Assembly: GCA_947504205.1 (NCBI GenBank)
Contig: CANNGL010000004.1
Location: 248,001 to 312,000, forward strand
Source: an uncultured Litoreibacter sp.
GTDB taxonomy: Bacteria > Pseudomonadota > Alphaproteobacteria > Rhodobacterales > Rhodobacteraceae
DNA: 64,000 nucleotides
Reading direction: 5' to 3'
Part shown: in pieces, positions 25,926 through 33,530 of the stretch
Numbering within the stretch: the stretch's first letter is position 1
Layout of the letters: the number at the start of each line of letters is the position of its first letter
The notes under the pieces: model-generated
Seen by the model: only the letters and a program-made list of their open reading frames with translations
Database searches by the model: none
What the model was told of the DNA's origin: nothing
Made by a program: the position numbers and the translations under genes

Positions 25926-25980
25926 GGGGAGGGCTGGCCCTCCCCCTGATATGAACGGGGTTTGGGGGCGCTGCCCCCAA
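25926..25980. repeat. GC-rich palindromic intergenic repeats
   Basis: Two compact palindromes stand side by side: GGGGAGGG (25926-25933) with CCCTCCCC (25938-25945), and TTGGGGGC (25962-25969) with GCCCCCAA (25973-25980). Sequences of this look recur in Rhodobacterales intergenic DNA in my experience, but I could not search the genome. Placed between the cupin operon and the MFS gene. Confidence 0.55.
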
Positions 25981-25992
25981 GGCCCGCGCGGC

Positions 25993-26034
25993 CCGAGCGC
26001 AAAAGTGTGATGCGCGCCGAAGGCGCTCGGTTTT
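25993..26034 (+). terminator. Terminator-like stem after the palindromic repeats
   Basis: CCGAGCGC (25993-26000) pairs with GCGCTCGG (26023-26030) and is followed by TTTT. The 22-base loop is long, so strength is uncertain, but it is positioned to end the seven-gene operon. Confidence 0.55.
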
Positions 26035-26046
26035 GGCACCTATACA

Positions 26047-26063
26047 CTCCCGCCACACGGGAG
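26047..26063 (+). promoter_or_regulatory. Leader hairpin before the MFS gene
   Basis: CTCCCG (26047-26052) pairs with CGGGAG (26058-26063) around a 5-base loop, ending 12 bases before the MFS start codon. It could affect translation of the transporter mRNA; no T run follows, so it is not a terminator. Confidence 0.35.
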
Positions 26064-26075
26064 TAGCGTCGCGCC

Positions 26076-27293
26076 ATGAGCGCAGCTTCGATCCTCGACA
26101 GTCGCACTTCGTGGATGCGGCTTACCCTGACACTCGTAATCGCCATCGTTGGCAATGCGGGAATGTGGTCGGCCATTGTCGTGCTGCCCGACATGCAGGC
26201 AGAGTTTGGTCTTGGTCGGGCCGACAGCTCCCTTCCCTACACGCTGTTCATGCTTGGCTTCGCCGTTGGCAGCTTCGGTATGGGCAAACTGGTGGACAAG
26301 CTCGGGGTGACCCGGGCGATCTGGATCTCATCGGTCGTCACCATAGTTGCGTTCACTCTTGCCAGTCTCAGCCCCATCTATTGGATCGTGGCCCTGCTTC
26401 ACGCCGTTCTTGGTTTCGCCACCGCCACCTTCTTCGGGCCGCTCATGGCCGATATTTCGCTCTGGTTCTTCCGGCGCCGCGGTATTGCCGTGGCCATCGC
26501 CGCCAGCGGCAACTACCTTGCCGGTGCCATTTGGCCAATCCTTCTGAGCGACGTGATTGCCGAGCAAGGCTGGCGCGGAGCCTATCTGGCACTTGCCGCT
26601 ATCACGCTGGTTGTCATCCTGCCCCTGTCAGTTTTCCTGCGCCAACAGGTTCCTGCAGAGGCCATCGCCACGGCAGATGCCCGGGCCAGCGCACGCGCGT
26701 CCGCCGTCTCCATCTCCCCGCGCCTCTTAACCGGGCTTTTGATTGTTGCGGCTCTTGGATGTTGCGTTGCGATGTCCATGCCTCAGGTCCATATCGTGGC
26801 CTATTGCGTGGATCTGGGCTACGGACCGGCGGTCGGCGCAGAGATGCTGTCCGTGATGCTGCTGGGCGGGGTCATCTCCCGACTGATCTCAGGGCTGATC
26901 GCTGATAAGCTCGGCGGCGTTGTAACGCTGCTGATCGGCTCCACGCTGCAATGTATCGCACTTTTTCTCTACCTGCCCTTTGACGGTCTTGTTCCGCTCT
27001 ACATGGTTTCGGCTGTCTTCGGGCTTAGCCAAGGTGGGATCGTCCCCGCCTACGCGCTCGTTGTGCGTGAGTACATGCCCGCCCGTGAAGCCGGTGCCCG
27101 CGTTGGCCTCGTGATTGCCGCGACCATGGTCGGCATGGCCCTTGGCGGGTGGATGTCCGGCTGGATTTACGATCTCACCCGGTCCTATCAAGCGGCCTTC
27201 CTCAACGGGATCGCGTGGAACATCCTGAATGTGGCGATCATGCTGCTGATCCTCTTCCGGGCCAAATCACGCGCCCTGCCAAATCCGGCATAG
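26076..27293 (+). CDS. MFS transporter
   Basis: A 405-residue major facilitator with about twelve membrane helices. The loop 2-3 signature is GMGKLVDKLGVTRAIWIS and the C-terminal half has its counterpart ISGLIADKLGGVVTLLIG. The pattern best fits the OFA/monocarboxylate-like branch, though the substrate is not readable. It lies on the same strand after the LacI-type operon, but stem-loops separate them, so co-regulation is likely only if it has its own operator or receives read-through. A bidirectional terminator follows the stop. Confidence 0.9.
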   Translation: MSAASILDSRTSWMRLTLTLVIAIVGNAGMWSAIVVLPDMQAEFGLGRADSSLPYTLFMLGFAVGSFGMGKLVDKLGVTRAIWISSVVTIVAFTLASLSPIYWIVALLHAVLGFATATFFGPLMADISLWFFRRRGIAVAIAASGNYLAGAIWPILLSDVIAEQGWRGAYLALAAITLVVILPLSVFLRQQVPAEAIATADARASARASAVSISPRLLTGLLIVAALGCCVAMSMPQVHIVAYCVDLGYGPAVGAEMLSVMLLGGVISRLISGLIADKLGGVVTLLIGSTLQCIALFLYLPFDGLVPLYMVSAVFGLSQGGIVPAYALVVREYMPAREAGARVGLVIAATMVGMALGGWMSGWIYDLTRSYQAAFLNGIAWNILNVAIMLLILFRAKSRALPNPA

Positions 27294-27298
27294 AAAAA

Positions 27299-27320
27299 CC
27301 CCGCGGATCGCGCCGCGGGG
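27299..27320. terminator. Bidirectional terminator between the MFS and ABC operons
   Basis: An 8-bp GC stem (CCCCGCGG with CCGCGGGG) closes a 6-base loop. An A run precedes it and T/C-rich sequence follows, so it can serve both convergent units. Confidence 0.85.
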
Positions 27321-27346
27321 TCTCTCAACTTTCAAACAGAAGCGGC

Positions 27347-28348
27347 TTAGTTCAAGGCTGCATCCGTAATGGCTGATGTCCAGGCACCTTCCGGCTCTTT
27401 TGTAATCACCGGATCAGAACCACCTGCCAGCAACGTCGCCACAGTGCGCTTGAAATCGGCCTCGTCAAGTGCACCATTGGAGCCAGCGGTCAGCTTGGCA
27501 ATCTCGCCCATCATGCGCTTTTGATGCGCTTCGGTCTGTGCGCCGGTTTCGTCGTTATCGAGCACGATACCAGCCGCTTCATCCGGGTTCTCTTCCGCGT
27601 ATTTCCAGCCCTTCATCGACGCGCGCACAAAGCGGACCATCTTGTCCTGGAAGACGGGATCGTTCAGGTTTTCTTCCAGCGCATAGATGCCGTCTTCCAG
27701 CGTCGCCACACCCTGATCTTCATATTTGAAGGTCACGAGCTCATCTTCGGATACGCCCGCATCCAGCACCTGACCATATTCATTGTAGGTCATGGTGGAG
27801 ATACAGTCGGCCTGACGTTGCAACAGCGGGTCAACATTGAAGCCCTGCTTGAGAACCGTCACGCCATCATCGCCGCCATCGGTCGGAATGCCTTCCTGGC
27901 TCATCCAGCTCAGGAACGGATATTCGTTGCCAAAGAACCAGACACCGATTGTCTTGCCCTTGAAATCAGCAGGTGAGGTGATGCCCGTGTCCTTCCAGCA
28001 GGTCAGCATCAAGCCGGATGACTTGAAAGGCTGTGCGATGTTCACGACGGGCAGGCCCTTTTCACGCGCAGCCAGCGCCGAGGGCATCCAGTTCAGCATG
28101 ACGTCAGCGCCTCCACCGGCCAGAACTTGTGGCGGTGCAATGTCAGGACCTCCGGGCAGGATCGTGACCTCCAGCCCTTCTTCATCGTAGAACCCCTTGT
28201 CGAGTGCCACATAGTACCCGGCAAATTGGGCCTGAGTGACCCATTGCAGTTGCAGTTTCACGGTATTGGCATGGCCATCTGCGGTCGCAAGCTGCGGCGT
28301 CGTGGCCAAGGCAAGCGCCATGGCAGCGGATGCGAATAGTTTTTTCAT
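27347..28348 (-). CDS. NMT1/THI5-like ABC transporter substrate-binding protein
   Basis: Periplasmic binding protein of 333 residues with a signal peptide (MKKLFASAAMALALATTPQLATA) and the NMT1-type opening LQLQWVTQAQFAGYYVALDKGFY. This family binds thiamine-precursor pyrimidines, riboflavin-like or hydantoin/pyrimidine compounds; the adjoining dihydropyrimidinase and carbamoylase genes favour a pyrimidine-like ligand. It is the last gene of the cluster, after two permeases. No TPP riboswitch-like leader was found, which fits a catabolic and not a thiamine role. Confidence 0.88.
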   Translation of the reverse strand: MKKLFASAAMALALATTPQLATADGHANTVKLQLQWVTQAQFAGYYVALDKGFYDEEGLEVTILPGGPDIAPPQVLAGGGADVMLNWMPSALAAREKGLPVVNIAQPFKSSGLMLTCWKDTGITSPADFKGKTIGVWFFGNEYPFLSWMSQEGIPTDGGDDGVTVLKQGFNVDPLLQRQADCISTMTYNEYGQVLDAGVSEDELVTFKYEDQGVATLEDGIYALEENLNDPVFQDKMVRFVRASMKGWKYAEENPDEAAGIVLDNDETGAQTEAHQKRMMGEIAKLTAGSNGALDEADFKRTVATLLAGGSDPVITKEPEGAWTSAITDAALN

Positions 28349-28381
28349 TTTTGTCTTCCTCCAGGTTGAGTGGTTTTGCTC

Positions 28382-29227
28382 TTATCCTCTTTGCGAAGGG
28401 TGCCAGAACGTCACCCCTTTTTCTATTGCGGCAACCACGCCGTAAAAGGCGGAGCCCGCAAGGGCTGCCACCACGATCTCTGCCCAGACCATATCAAGGG
28501 CCAGCTGGCCCACCGAGGTCGAGATGCGAAAGCCCATTCCTACAATGGGCGAGCCGAAGAACTCTGCCACGATCGCCCCGATCAGGGCCAGCGTGGTCGA
28601 AATCTTCAGCCCGTTGAAGATGAACGGCATGGCAGCGGGCAAGCGCAGTTTCATGAGGCTCGCCCAGTAACTCGCGCCATAGGTCCTCATCAGATCGCGC
28701 TGCATGGCGGTGGTCTCCTGCAAGCCCGCCACAGTATTGACCAGCATGGGAAAGAAAACCATCACAACCACCACAGCGGCTTTTGACTGCCAGTCAAACC
28801 CGAACCACATGACCAGAATGGGCGCGGTTCCGATGATGGGCAAGGCGGCGATGAAGTTGCCCACGGGCAAAAGCCCCCGCCTCAGGAAATCAAACCTATC
28901 TGCAAGAATGGCCACCACAAAGGCCGACACACATCCGATCACGTAGCCGCTCAGAGCGCCCTTCACAAAGGTCTGCACGAAATCCGCCCACAATGTCGGC
29001 ACTTCGCTGGCAATCCGCGCAACAATCTGGCTGGGTGGCGGCAATATGACCAACGGGACGGCCAGACCGCGCACGACCAGCTCCCAGACCACGAGGATTG
29101 TCAGACCAAAGATCAAGGGCACTCCAAACCGTACCGCTTGCGTGTGGGACAGACCAGAATTCGCCAGCCGCACGTTCAGCCACCAGGCGGCGATCCAGAG
29201 GATCAGGGCAAGCAGAACCAGCGTCAT
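28382..29227 (-). CDS. ABC transporter permease (NMT1-type system)
   Basis: A 281-residue inner-membrane permease with six or so helices and the binding-protein-dependent transport loop MKLRLPAAMPFIFNGLKIST, which contacts the ATPase. Its start overlaps the stop of the other permease by four bases, so the two probably form a heterodimeric channel with the ATPase at 30409. Confidence 0.9.
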   Translation of the reverse strand: MTLVLLALILWIAAWWLNVRLANSGLSHTQAVRFGVPLIFGLTILVVWELVVRGLAVPLVILPPPSQIVARIASEVPTLWADFVQTFVKGALSGYVIGCVSAFVVAILADRFDFLRRGLLPVGNFIAALPIIGTAPILVMWFGFDWQSKAAVVVVMVFFPMLVNTVAGLQETTAMQRDLMRTYGASYWASLMKLRLPAAMPFIFNGLKISTTLALIGAIVAEFFGSPIVGMGFRISTSVGQLALDMVWAEIVVAALAGSAFYGVVAAIEKGVTFWHPSQRG

Positions 29228-30138
29228 GACAACCCCATCCGTCTAAGTGTAACACGCTGAATCAAGGTCACGATCGCAACCAGCCCGGCCGCCACGATCG
29301 CGGCCGCCAGCAAGGCGGACCAAATCTGGATCGTCTGTCCGTAATAACTGCCCGTCAACATGCGCGCACCCAATCCCCGGATCGCCCCAGTGGGCAATTC
29401 TCCGACAATGGCCCCCACCAATGAGGCCGCGATTCCGATTTTGAGTGAGGCAAAGAGATAGGGCATCGAGGCGGGCAATCGCAGTTTCCAAAAGCCCTGC
29501 GCATTGCTGGCATTGTAGGTCTTGAGCAAATCGAGCTGCATGTGATCAGGGCTCCTGAGGCCTTTGACCATTCCGACGACAACCGGAAAGAAACTCAAAT
29601 AGGCAGAAATGATCGCTTTCGGCAGCAATCCCTGCACCCCGACCGAGTTCAAAACCACAATGATCATCGGCGCGATGGCAAGGATCGGAATGGTTTGCGA
29701 TGCAATCGCCCAGGGCATGACGCTCATATCCATCGCACGATTATGCACAATGCCGATGGCCAGAACGATCCCGAGCCCGGTGCCGATGGCGAAGCCCAAA
29801 AGCGTCGCCGACAAGGTAATCCAACCATGAAACACCAAAGACCGCTTGGACGTGATCTTCTTCTCCACGGTCGTGTCCCATAACTCACGCGCCACTTGAT
29901 GAGGCGCCGGCAAGCGCGGACGGTCCTGATTGAACGTGCTCGCGATATGCTCGGAGTTATTGGCGGCCAGCGAAATCCCGGACAAATCGCGGCGCGCCGC
30001 CGCTCCCTCGGGCGAGATCACCGCCCCGCCCCGTTCTGCGGTCGTGAGGGCTGCATGCATGTTCATTGGGATCACGGCCAGATACCAAAGCGCGAAAATC
30101 GCTGCGACAACCGTCAAGACCGGCAGAAATGATTTCAT
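29224..30138 (-). CDS. ABC transporter permease (NMT1-type system)
   Basis: A 304-residue permease with an N-terminal helix, a long periplasmic stretch (about residues 30-105) unlike the partner permease, then the usual helices and the ATPase-contact loop FWKLRLPASMPYLFASLKIG. A 270-bp spacer with large inverted repeats separates it from the ATPase gene, an odd break inside a transporter operon. Confidence 0.9.
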   Translation of the reverse strand: MKSFLPVLTVVAAIFALWYLAVIPMNMHAALTTAERGGAVISPEGAAARRDLSGISLAANNSEHIASTFNQDRPRLPAPHQVARELWDTTVEKKITSKRSLVFHGWITLSATLLGFAIGTGLGIVLAIGIVHNRAMDMSVMPWAIASQTIPILAIAPMIIVVLNSVGVQGLLPKAIISAYLSFFPVVVGMVKGLRSPDHMQLDLLKTYNASNAQGFWKLRLPASMPYLFASLKIGIAASLVGAIVGELPTGAIRGLGARMLTGSYYGQTIQIWSALLAAAIVAAGLVAIVTLIQRVTLRRMGLS

Positions 30139-30156
30139 CTCAACGGCCCCGATCTT

Positions 30157-30252
30157 ATCATTGTTTCGAAAATACCGCCGCCGGAGGCTCCCCGGAAGAC
30201 CAAGCGCGTGGCGGTGGCAGATCTTGGAATTCGGTATTTTTGAAACAGTGAT
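30157..30252. repeat. Large imperfect inverted repeat inside the transporter operon
   Basis: Arms of 21 bases (30157-30177 and 30232-30252) are reverse complements with two mismatches: ATCATTGTTTCGAAAATACC and its partner ending GAAACAGTGAT. The inner part is GC-rich with further partial pairing. The element is 96 bp, holds no gene, and could be a REP/MITE-like insertion or an mRNA-processing structure. Confidence 0.7.
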
Positions 30253-30356
30253 AGTAACAATTGTTTAACCAGAATCCCGCCACGGTAGAGATGCGGTACA
30301 GGCTGCGGAGCCGATGGCCGTAAACGGTGATAGGCTTGAATGAAAGCTGTTCCCAG

Positions 30357-30386
30357 GCGCTCCGTCTTCGCAAGTTGGCGGAGCGC
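30357..30386 (-). repeat. Second hairpin in the ATPase-permease spacer
   Basis: GCGCTCCG (30357-30364) pairs with CGGAGCGC (30379-30386) over a 14-base loop, about 22 bases after the ATPase stop on the minus strand. There is no T run. It may stabilise the upstream mRNA or weaken read-through into the permease genes. Confidence 0.45.
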
Positions 30387-30408
30387 TGCTTGCCCTATTA
30401 CCGCGTGT

Positions 30409-31191
30409 TCAGTCATCCAGATGCCCTGCGCGCAACCCGTCCCGAACCCGGTGGGCCACTTCAATGAACTCGGGCGTGTCGCGGATATCGAGTGGACGCT
30501 CTTTTGGCAGCGGGCTGTCGATCACGTCGGTGATCCGTCCAGGGCGGGGGCTCATGACGACAATTTTTGTCGAGAGATAAACCGCCTCCGGGATCGAATG
30601 GGTGACAAAGCCAATCGTTTTGTTGGTCCGGGCCCAAAGCGCCAGAAGCTGCTCGTTCAGGTGGTCGCGCACGATCTCATCAAGTGCGCCAAACGGCTCG
30701 TCCATCAGCAAGATGTCAGCGTCAAAGGCCAAGGCGCGCGCGATCGAGGCACGTTGTTGCATCCCTCCGGAAAGCTGCCAGGGGTATTTCTTCTCGAAGC
30801 CTTTCAAATCAACGAGATCCATCACCTCCCTGACCCGTGTTTCCTGATCAGATTTCGCATAGCCCATAATCTCGAGCGGCAGACGAATGTTCCCGCCAAT
30901 CGTGCGCCATGGGTAGAGGCCTGCGGCCTGAAACACATAACCATACGCGCGGTTGCGACGTGCTTCATCGGGCGTCATGCCGTTCACGCTGAGTGTGCCG
31001 CCCGTTGCATTCTCCAGACCGGCGATACAGCGCAGGAACGTGGTTTTGCCGCAGCCTGACGGGCCGATGAAACTGACAAAATCGCCCGCCTCGACATCCA
31101 GTGAGACATCTTTTAGCGCATGGACTGGTCCATCATTCGTTTGAAAGGTCAGATCGAGATTTTTGGCCTGAATGACCGCATTGGAAGTCAT
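30409..31191 (-). CDS. ABC transporter ATP-binding protein (NMT1/SsuB-type)
   Basis: A 260-residue ATPase with Walker [10 protein letters not shown], signature [15 protein letters not shown] and Walker [14 protein letters not shown]. Its nearest pattern is the SsuB/TauB/ThiZ branch that powers NMT1-type importers. ATG 31191, one base after the stop of the 48-residue gene, is preferred to ATG 31206, which would overlap that gene by 14 bases. Confidence 0.92.
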   Translation of the reverse strand: MTSNAVIQAKNLDLTFQTNDGPVHALKDVSLDVEAGDFVSFIGPSGCGKTTFLRCIAGLENATGGTLSVNGMTPDEARRNRAYGYVFQAAGLYPWRTIGGNIRLPLEIMGYAKSDQETRVREVMDLVDLKGFEKKYPWQLSGGMQQRASIARALAFDADILLMDEPFGALDEIVRDHLNEQLLALWARTNKTIGFVTHSIPEAVYLSTKIVVMSPRPGRITDVIDSPLPKERPLDIRDTPEFIEVAHRVRDGLRAGHLDD

Positions 31192-31192
31192 A

Positions 31193-31339
31193 TCAGACGT
31201 CTTCATCCGCCTGTTTGCCCCAGAGCCCGCCGATCACGAAGGCCGCAAAGACGATGACCGCATCGGCGGCGGCAACTTCATTGACCCATGTTGCCCCAGC
31301 CAGCAAAAACAAACCTATTATCAATGCCACGCGCATCAT
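31193..31339 (-). CDS. Small membrane protein (48 aa) in the pyrimidine operon
   Basis: The reading frame encodes a 48-residue peptide with two hydrophobic stretches ([16 protein letters not shown] and [15 protein letters not shown]) and a charged tail (KQADEDV). An AAAGGAGG site lies upstream of a double ATG. It sits exactly between the dihydropyrimidinase and ATPase genes and its stop is one base from the ATPase start, so it is probably translated. It may be a helper of the transporter; this is inference. Confidence 0.7.
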   Translation of the reverse strand: MMRVALIIGLFLLAGATWVNEVAAADAVIVFAAFVIGGLWGKQADEDV

Positions 31340-31361
31340 GCCAGCGGCCCCTCCTTTGGTG

Positions 31362-32825
31362 TCAGACGCCCGATGGGATATTCATCGGGTCGCGCTCTAT
31401 CTTGCGCGGTGTGTTCAGTGATTTCCATTTCGACAAGGCCTTGGACGGGCTTGCGAACGGCGTTCTCTTGACGAATTTACCTCGGCCGGGTTGCGGCTGC
31501 GAGTTCTGGCCATAGGCCCAGATGACGTCGCCACGCGATAGCGTGAAGCGCGGCTGTGCAGTGACCTCCATGCCCTCAAAGACGTTGTAATCAATGATAG
31601 ATTTCTGCGTGGAGACCGCGACCGTCTTGGTGATTTTCGGATCCCACACAACGATATCTGCATCACCGCCAACCGTTATCCCGCCTTTCAGCGGGTAGAT
31701 GTTGAGTATCTTCGCAATATTGGTTGATGTCGCTGCGACGAATTCTTCCGGCGTCAGACGGCCCGTTTCCACACCTGTGGTCCAGAGCATCGCCATCCGC
31801 TCTTCCAGACCGCCAGTGCCATTGGGAATGGTCGTGAAGTTATCGAGCCCCATGCGTTTTTGTTCATCCGTGAAGGCCGCGTGATCTGTCGCAACCACTT
31901 GCAGCGATCCCGCCGAAAGCCCAGCCCAAAGCGAGGCTTGGTGGTCTTTTGAACGAAATGGCGGCGACATCACCCGGCGCGCTGCATATTGCCAATCCTT
32001 GTTGAAATACTCGCTTTCATCCAAGGTCAGGTGCTGAATCAGCGGCTCTCCATAAACGCGCATACCCTTTTGCCGGGCGCGACGGATCGCTTCATGGGCC
32101 TGCTCACAGCTGACATGCACGATATAGAGCGGAGTGCCTGCAGCATCCGCGATCATGATCGCACGGTTGGCGGCTTCCCCTTCAACCTCAGGCGGGCGCG
32201 AATAGGCATGACCCTCAGGACCCGTGACTCCTTCGGACATATATTTTTCCTGAAGCTCGGCAACGATGTCGCCATTTTCCGCATGAACCAAAGGCAAGGC
32301 GCCCAGTTCTGCGCAGCGTTTGAACGAGGCAAACATCTCGTCATCTTCAACCATCAAAGCGCCTTTATAGGCCATGAAATGCTTGAATGTATTGATGCCG
32401 CGCTCCTTAACAACGGCCTCCATCTCATTGAAAACATTCTCAGACCAGCCGGTGATGGCCATGTGATAGGAGATGTCGCAGCAGATTTGATCTTTCGACT
32501 TGCGGTCCCAGTCATCGATAGCATTCAGCAGTGAGCCATCTTCACCGGGCAGGCAGAAATCGACCAGCATCGTTGTGCCACCGGCCGCGGCGGCAAATGT
32601 GCCTGAGGTGAAGGTTTCGGCGGCAGTGGTGCCCATAAAGGGCATTTCCAGATGGGTATGCGGGTCGATACCGCCCGGTATGACATAGGCCTCGGAGGCA
32701 TCAATGACCTCATCGCCTTTCAGGTTCTCGCCAATCTCGGCGATCTTCTCTCCCTCGATCAGAACATCTGCAGTGAACGACCGATCCGCGGTTACGATGG
32801 TACCGCCCTTGATGACCTTACTCAT
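31362..32825 (-). CDS. hydA: Dihydropyrimidinase / hydantoinase
   Basis: Hydrolyses the ring of dihydrouracil or dihydrothymine, or of 5-substituted hydantoins, to an N-carbamoyl amino acid. The 487-residue amidohydrolase has the metal motif HTHLEMPFMGT, the lysine that is carboxylated in FKHFMAYKG, histidines in HAENGD and YIVHVSCEQA, and the catalytic Asp in ATDHAAF. The carbamoylase for its product is upstream in the same operon. The dihydropyrimidine dehydrogenase that would make its substrate from uracil is not in the window. Confidence 0.95.
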   Translation of the reverse strand: MSKVIKGGTIVTADRSFTADVLIEGEKIAEIGENLKGDEVIDASEAYVIPGGIDPHTHLEMPFMGTTAAETFTSGTFAAAAGGTTMLVDFCLPGEDGSLLNAIDDWDRKSKDQICCDISYHMAITGWSENVFNEMEAVVKERGINTFKHFMAYKGALMVEDDEMFASFKRCAELGALPLVHAENGDIVAELQEKYMSEGVTGPEGHAYSRPPEVEGEAANRAIMIADAAGTPLYIVHVSCEQAHEAIRRARQKGMRVYGEPLIQHLTLDESEYFNKDWQYAARRVMSPPFRSKDHQASLWAGLSAGSLQVVATDHAAFTDEQKRMGLDNFTTIPNGTGGLEERMAMLWTTGVETGRLTPEEFVAATSTNIAKILNIYPLKGGITVGGDADIVVWDPKITKTVAVSTQKSIIDYNVFEGMEVTAQPRFTLSRGDVIWAYGQNSQPQPGRGKFVKRTPFASPSKALSKWKSLNTPRKIERDPMNIPSGV

Positions 32826-32846
32826 GTCTGTCCTCCTGTTCTCAAT

Positions 32847-33530
32847 CTATTGTCTGCGAAAAACCAACGGCTCTCGCCCGCCTTGCCCCGTGCTGGAGAC
32901 CACAAGATCCACCATCACCCCATTGCGGTCGAGCGAGTAGATCATACGTTGTCTGCCGGTGCCCTGCGAGCCTGCCGCAGGTCGTGTCACCGTGGTCCAG
33001 ATCCCGCCGCTTTCTGTGGTTTCTGACACCAGGGTGACCGATTGATCCCCTTCGAACGCGCGATATGTGCATCTGCCCAGAACGGCGAAGCAATCATGCG
33101 GCACATAACGCCCGCTCGACCGCAGAAAATCCGACGAGAGCGAACGAAACCGATTGTCCGTGCGCAGCGCCACCGGAAAACTGGCCGTGCTGCCGCTGAA
33201 TTTGATATCCGAGACGCCAAAGCTCTGCGCCACCAAAGCGCCGATTTCGGCGAAATTCACCTCATCAGGAAAGCGAATGGCCATTGTCCCGGTGTAATCA
33301 TAGACCCGTGCGGAGCGACGCTTTGACCGCAGGCTCAGTGATACGGGCACGGGTATGTCGCCACTTTCCATTTTGTATCTGTAGGTCACCCCCGAAGGAG
33401 GCCGCAGCGCATCCAGATTGGCATCAGACGTCAGGCCGGGTCTGATCGCGATACTATCTGCCGGATCGGCGCAGGCCGCGAGAAAACTCAGAGCGATGAG
33501 GGCCAGTACGGGGCGATATAAATTTTTCAC
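32847..33530 (-). CDS. Lipoprotein of unknown function in the pyrimidine operon
   Basis: The 227-residue product has a lipoprotein signal (VLALIALSFLAAC) that should be cut before the Cys and lipidated. The mature part is beta-rich, with a hydrophilic stretch VPVSLSLRSKRRSARVYDYT and two cysteines in PHDCFAVLGRCTYRA that may pair. The carbamoylase stop overlaps its start, and the dihydropyrimidinase follows after 21 bases, so it is locked into the operon. I do not recognise a family; a role tied to uptake across the envelope is possible but unproven. Confidence 0.75.
   Translation of the reverse strand: MKNLYRPVLALIALSFLAACADPADSIAIRPGLTSDANLDALRPPSGVTYRYKMESGDIPVPVSLSLRSKRRSARVYDYTGTMAIRFPDEVNFAEIGALVAQSFGVSDIKFSGSTASFPVALRTDNRFRSLSSDFLRSSGRYVPHDCFAVLGRCTYRAFEGDQSVTLVSETTESGGIWTTVTRPAAGSQGTGRQRMIYSLDRNGVMVDLVVSSTGQGGREPLVFRRQ

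Noticed and set aside
24858-26039. Minus-strand open frame (393 codons) opposite the bicupin gene
   Set aside because: The bicupin has clear cupin motifs and overlapping operon starts; the reverse frame runs into the palindromic repeats.
28349-28381. TPP riboswitch before the NMT1-like binding protein
   Set aside because: Only 33 bases separate it from the upstream permease gene, with no room for or trace of the riboswitch core.
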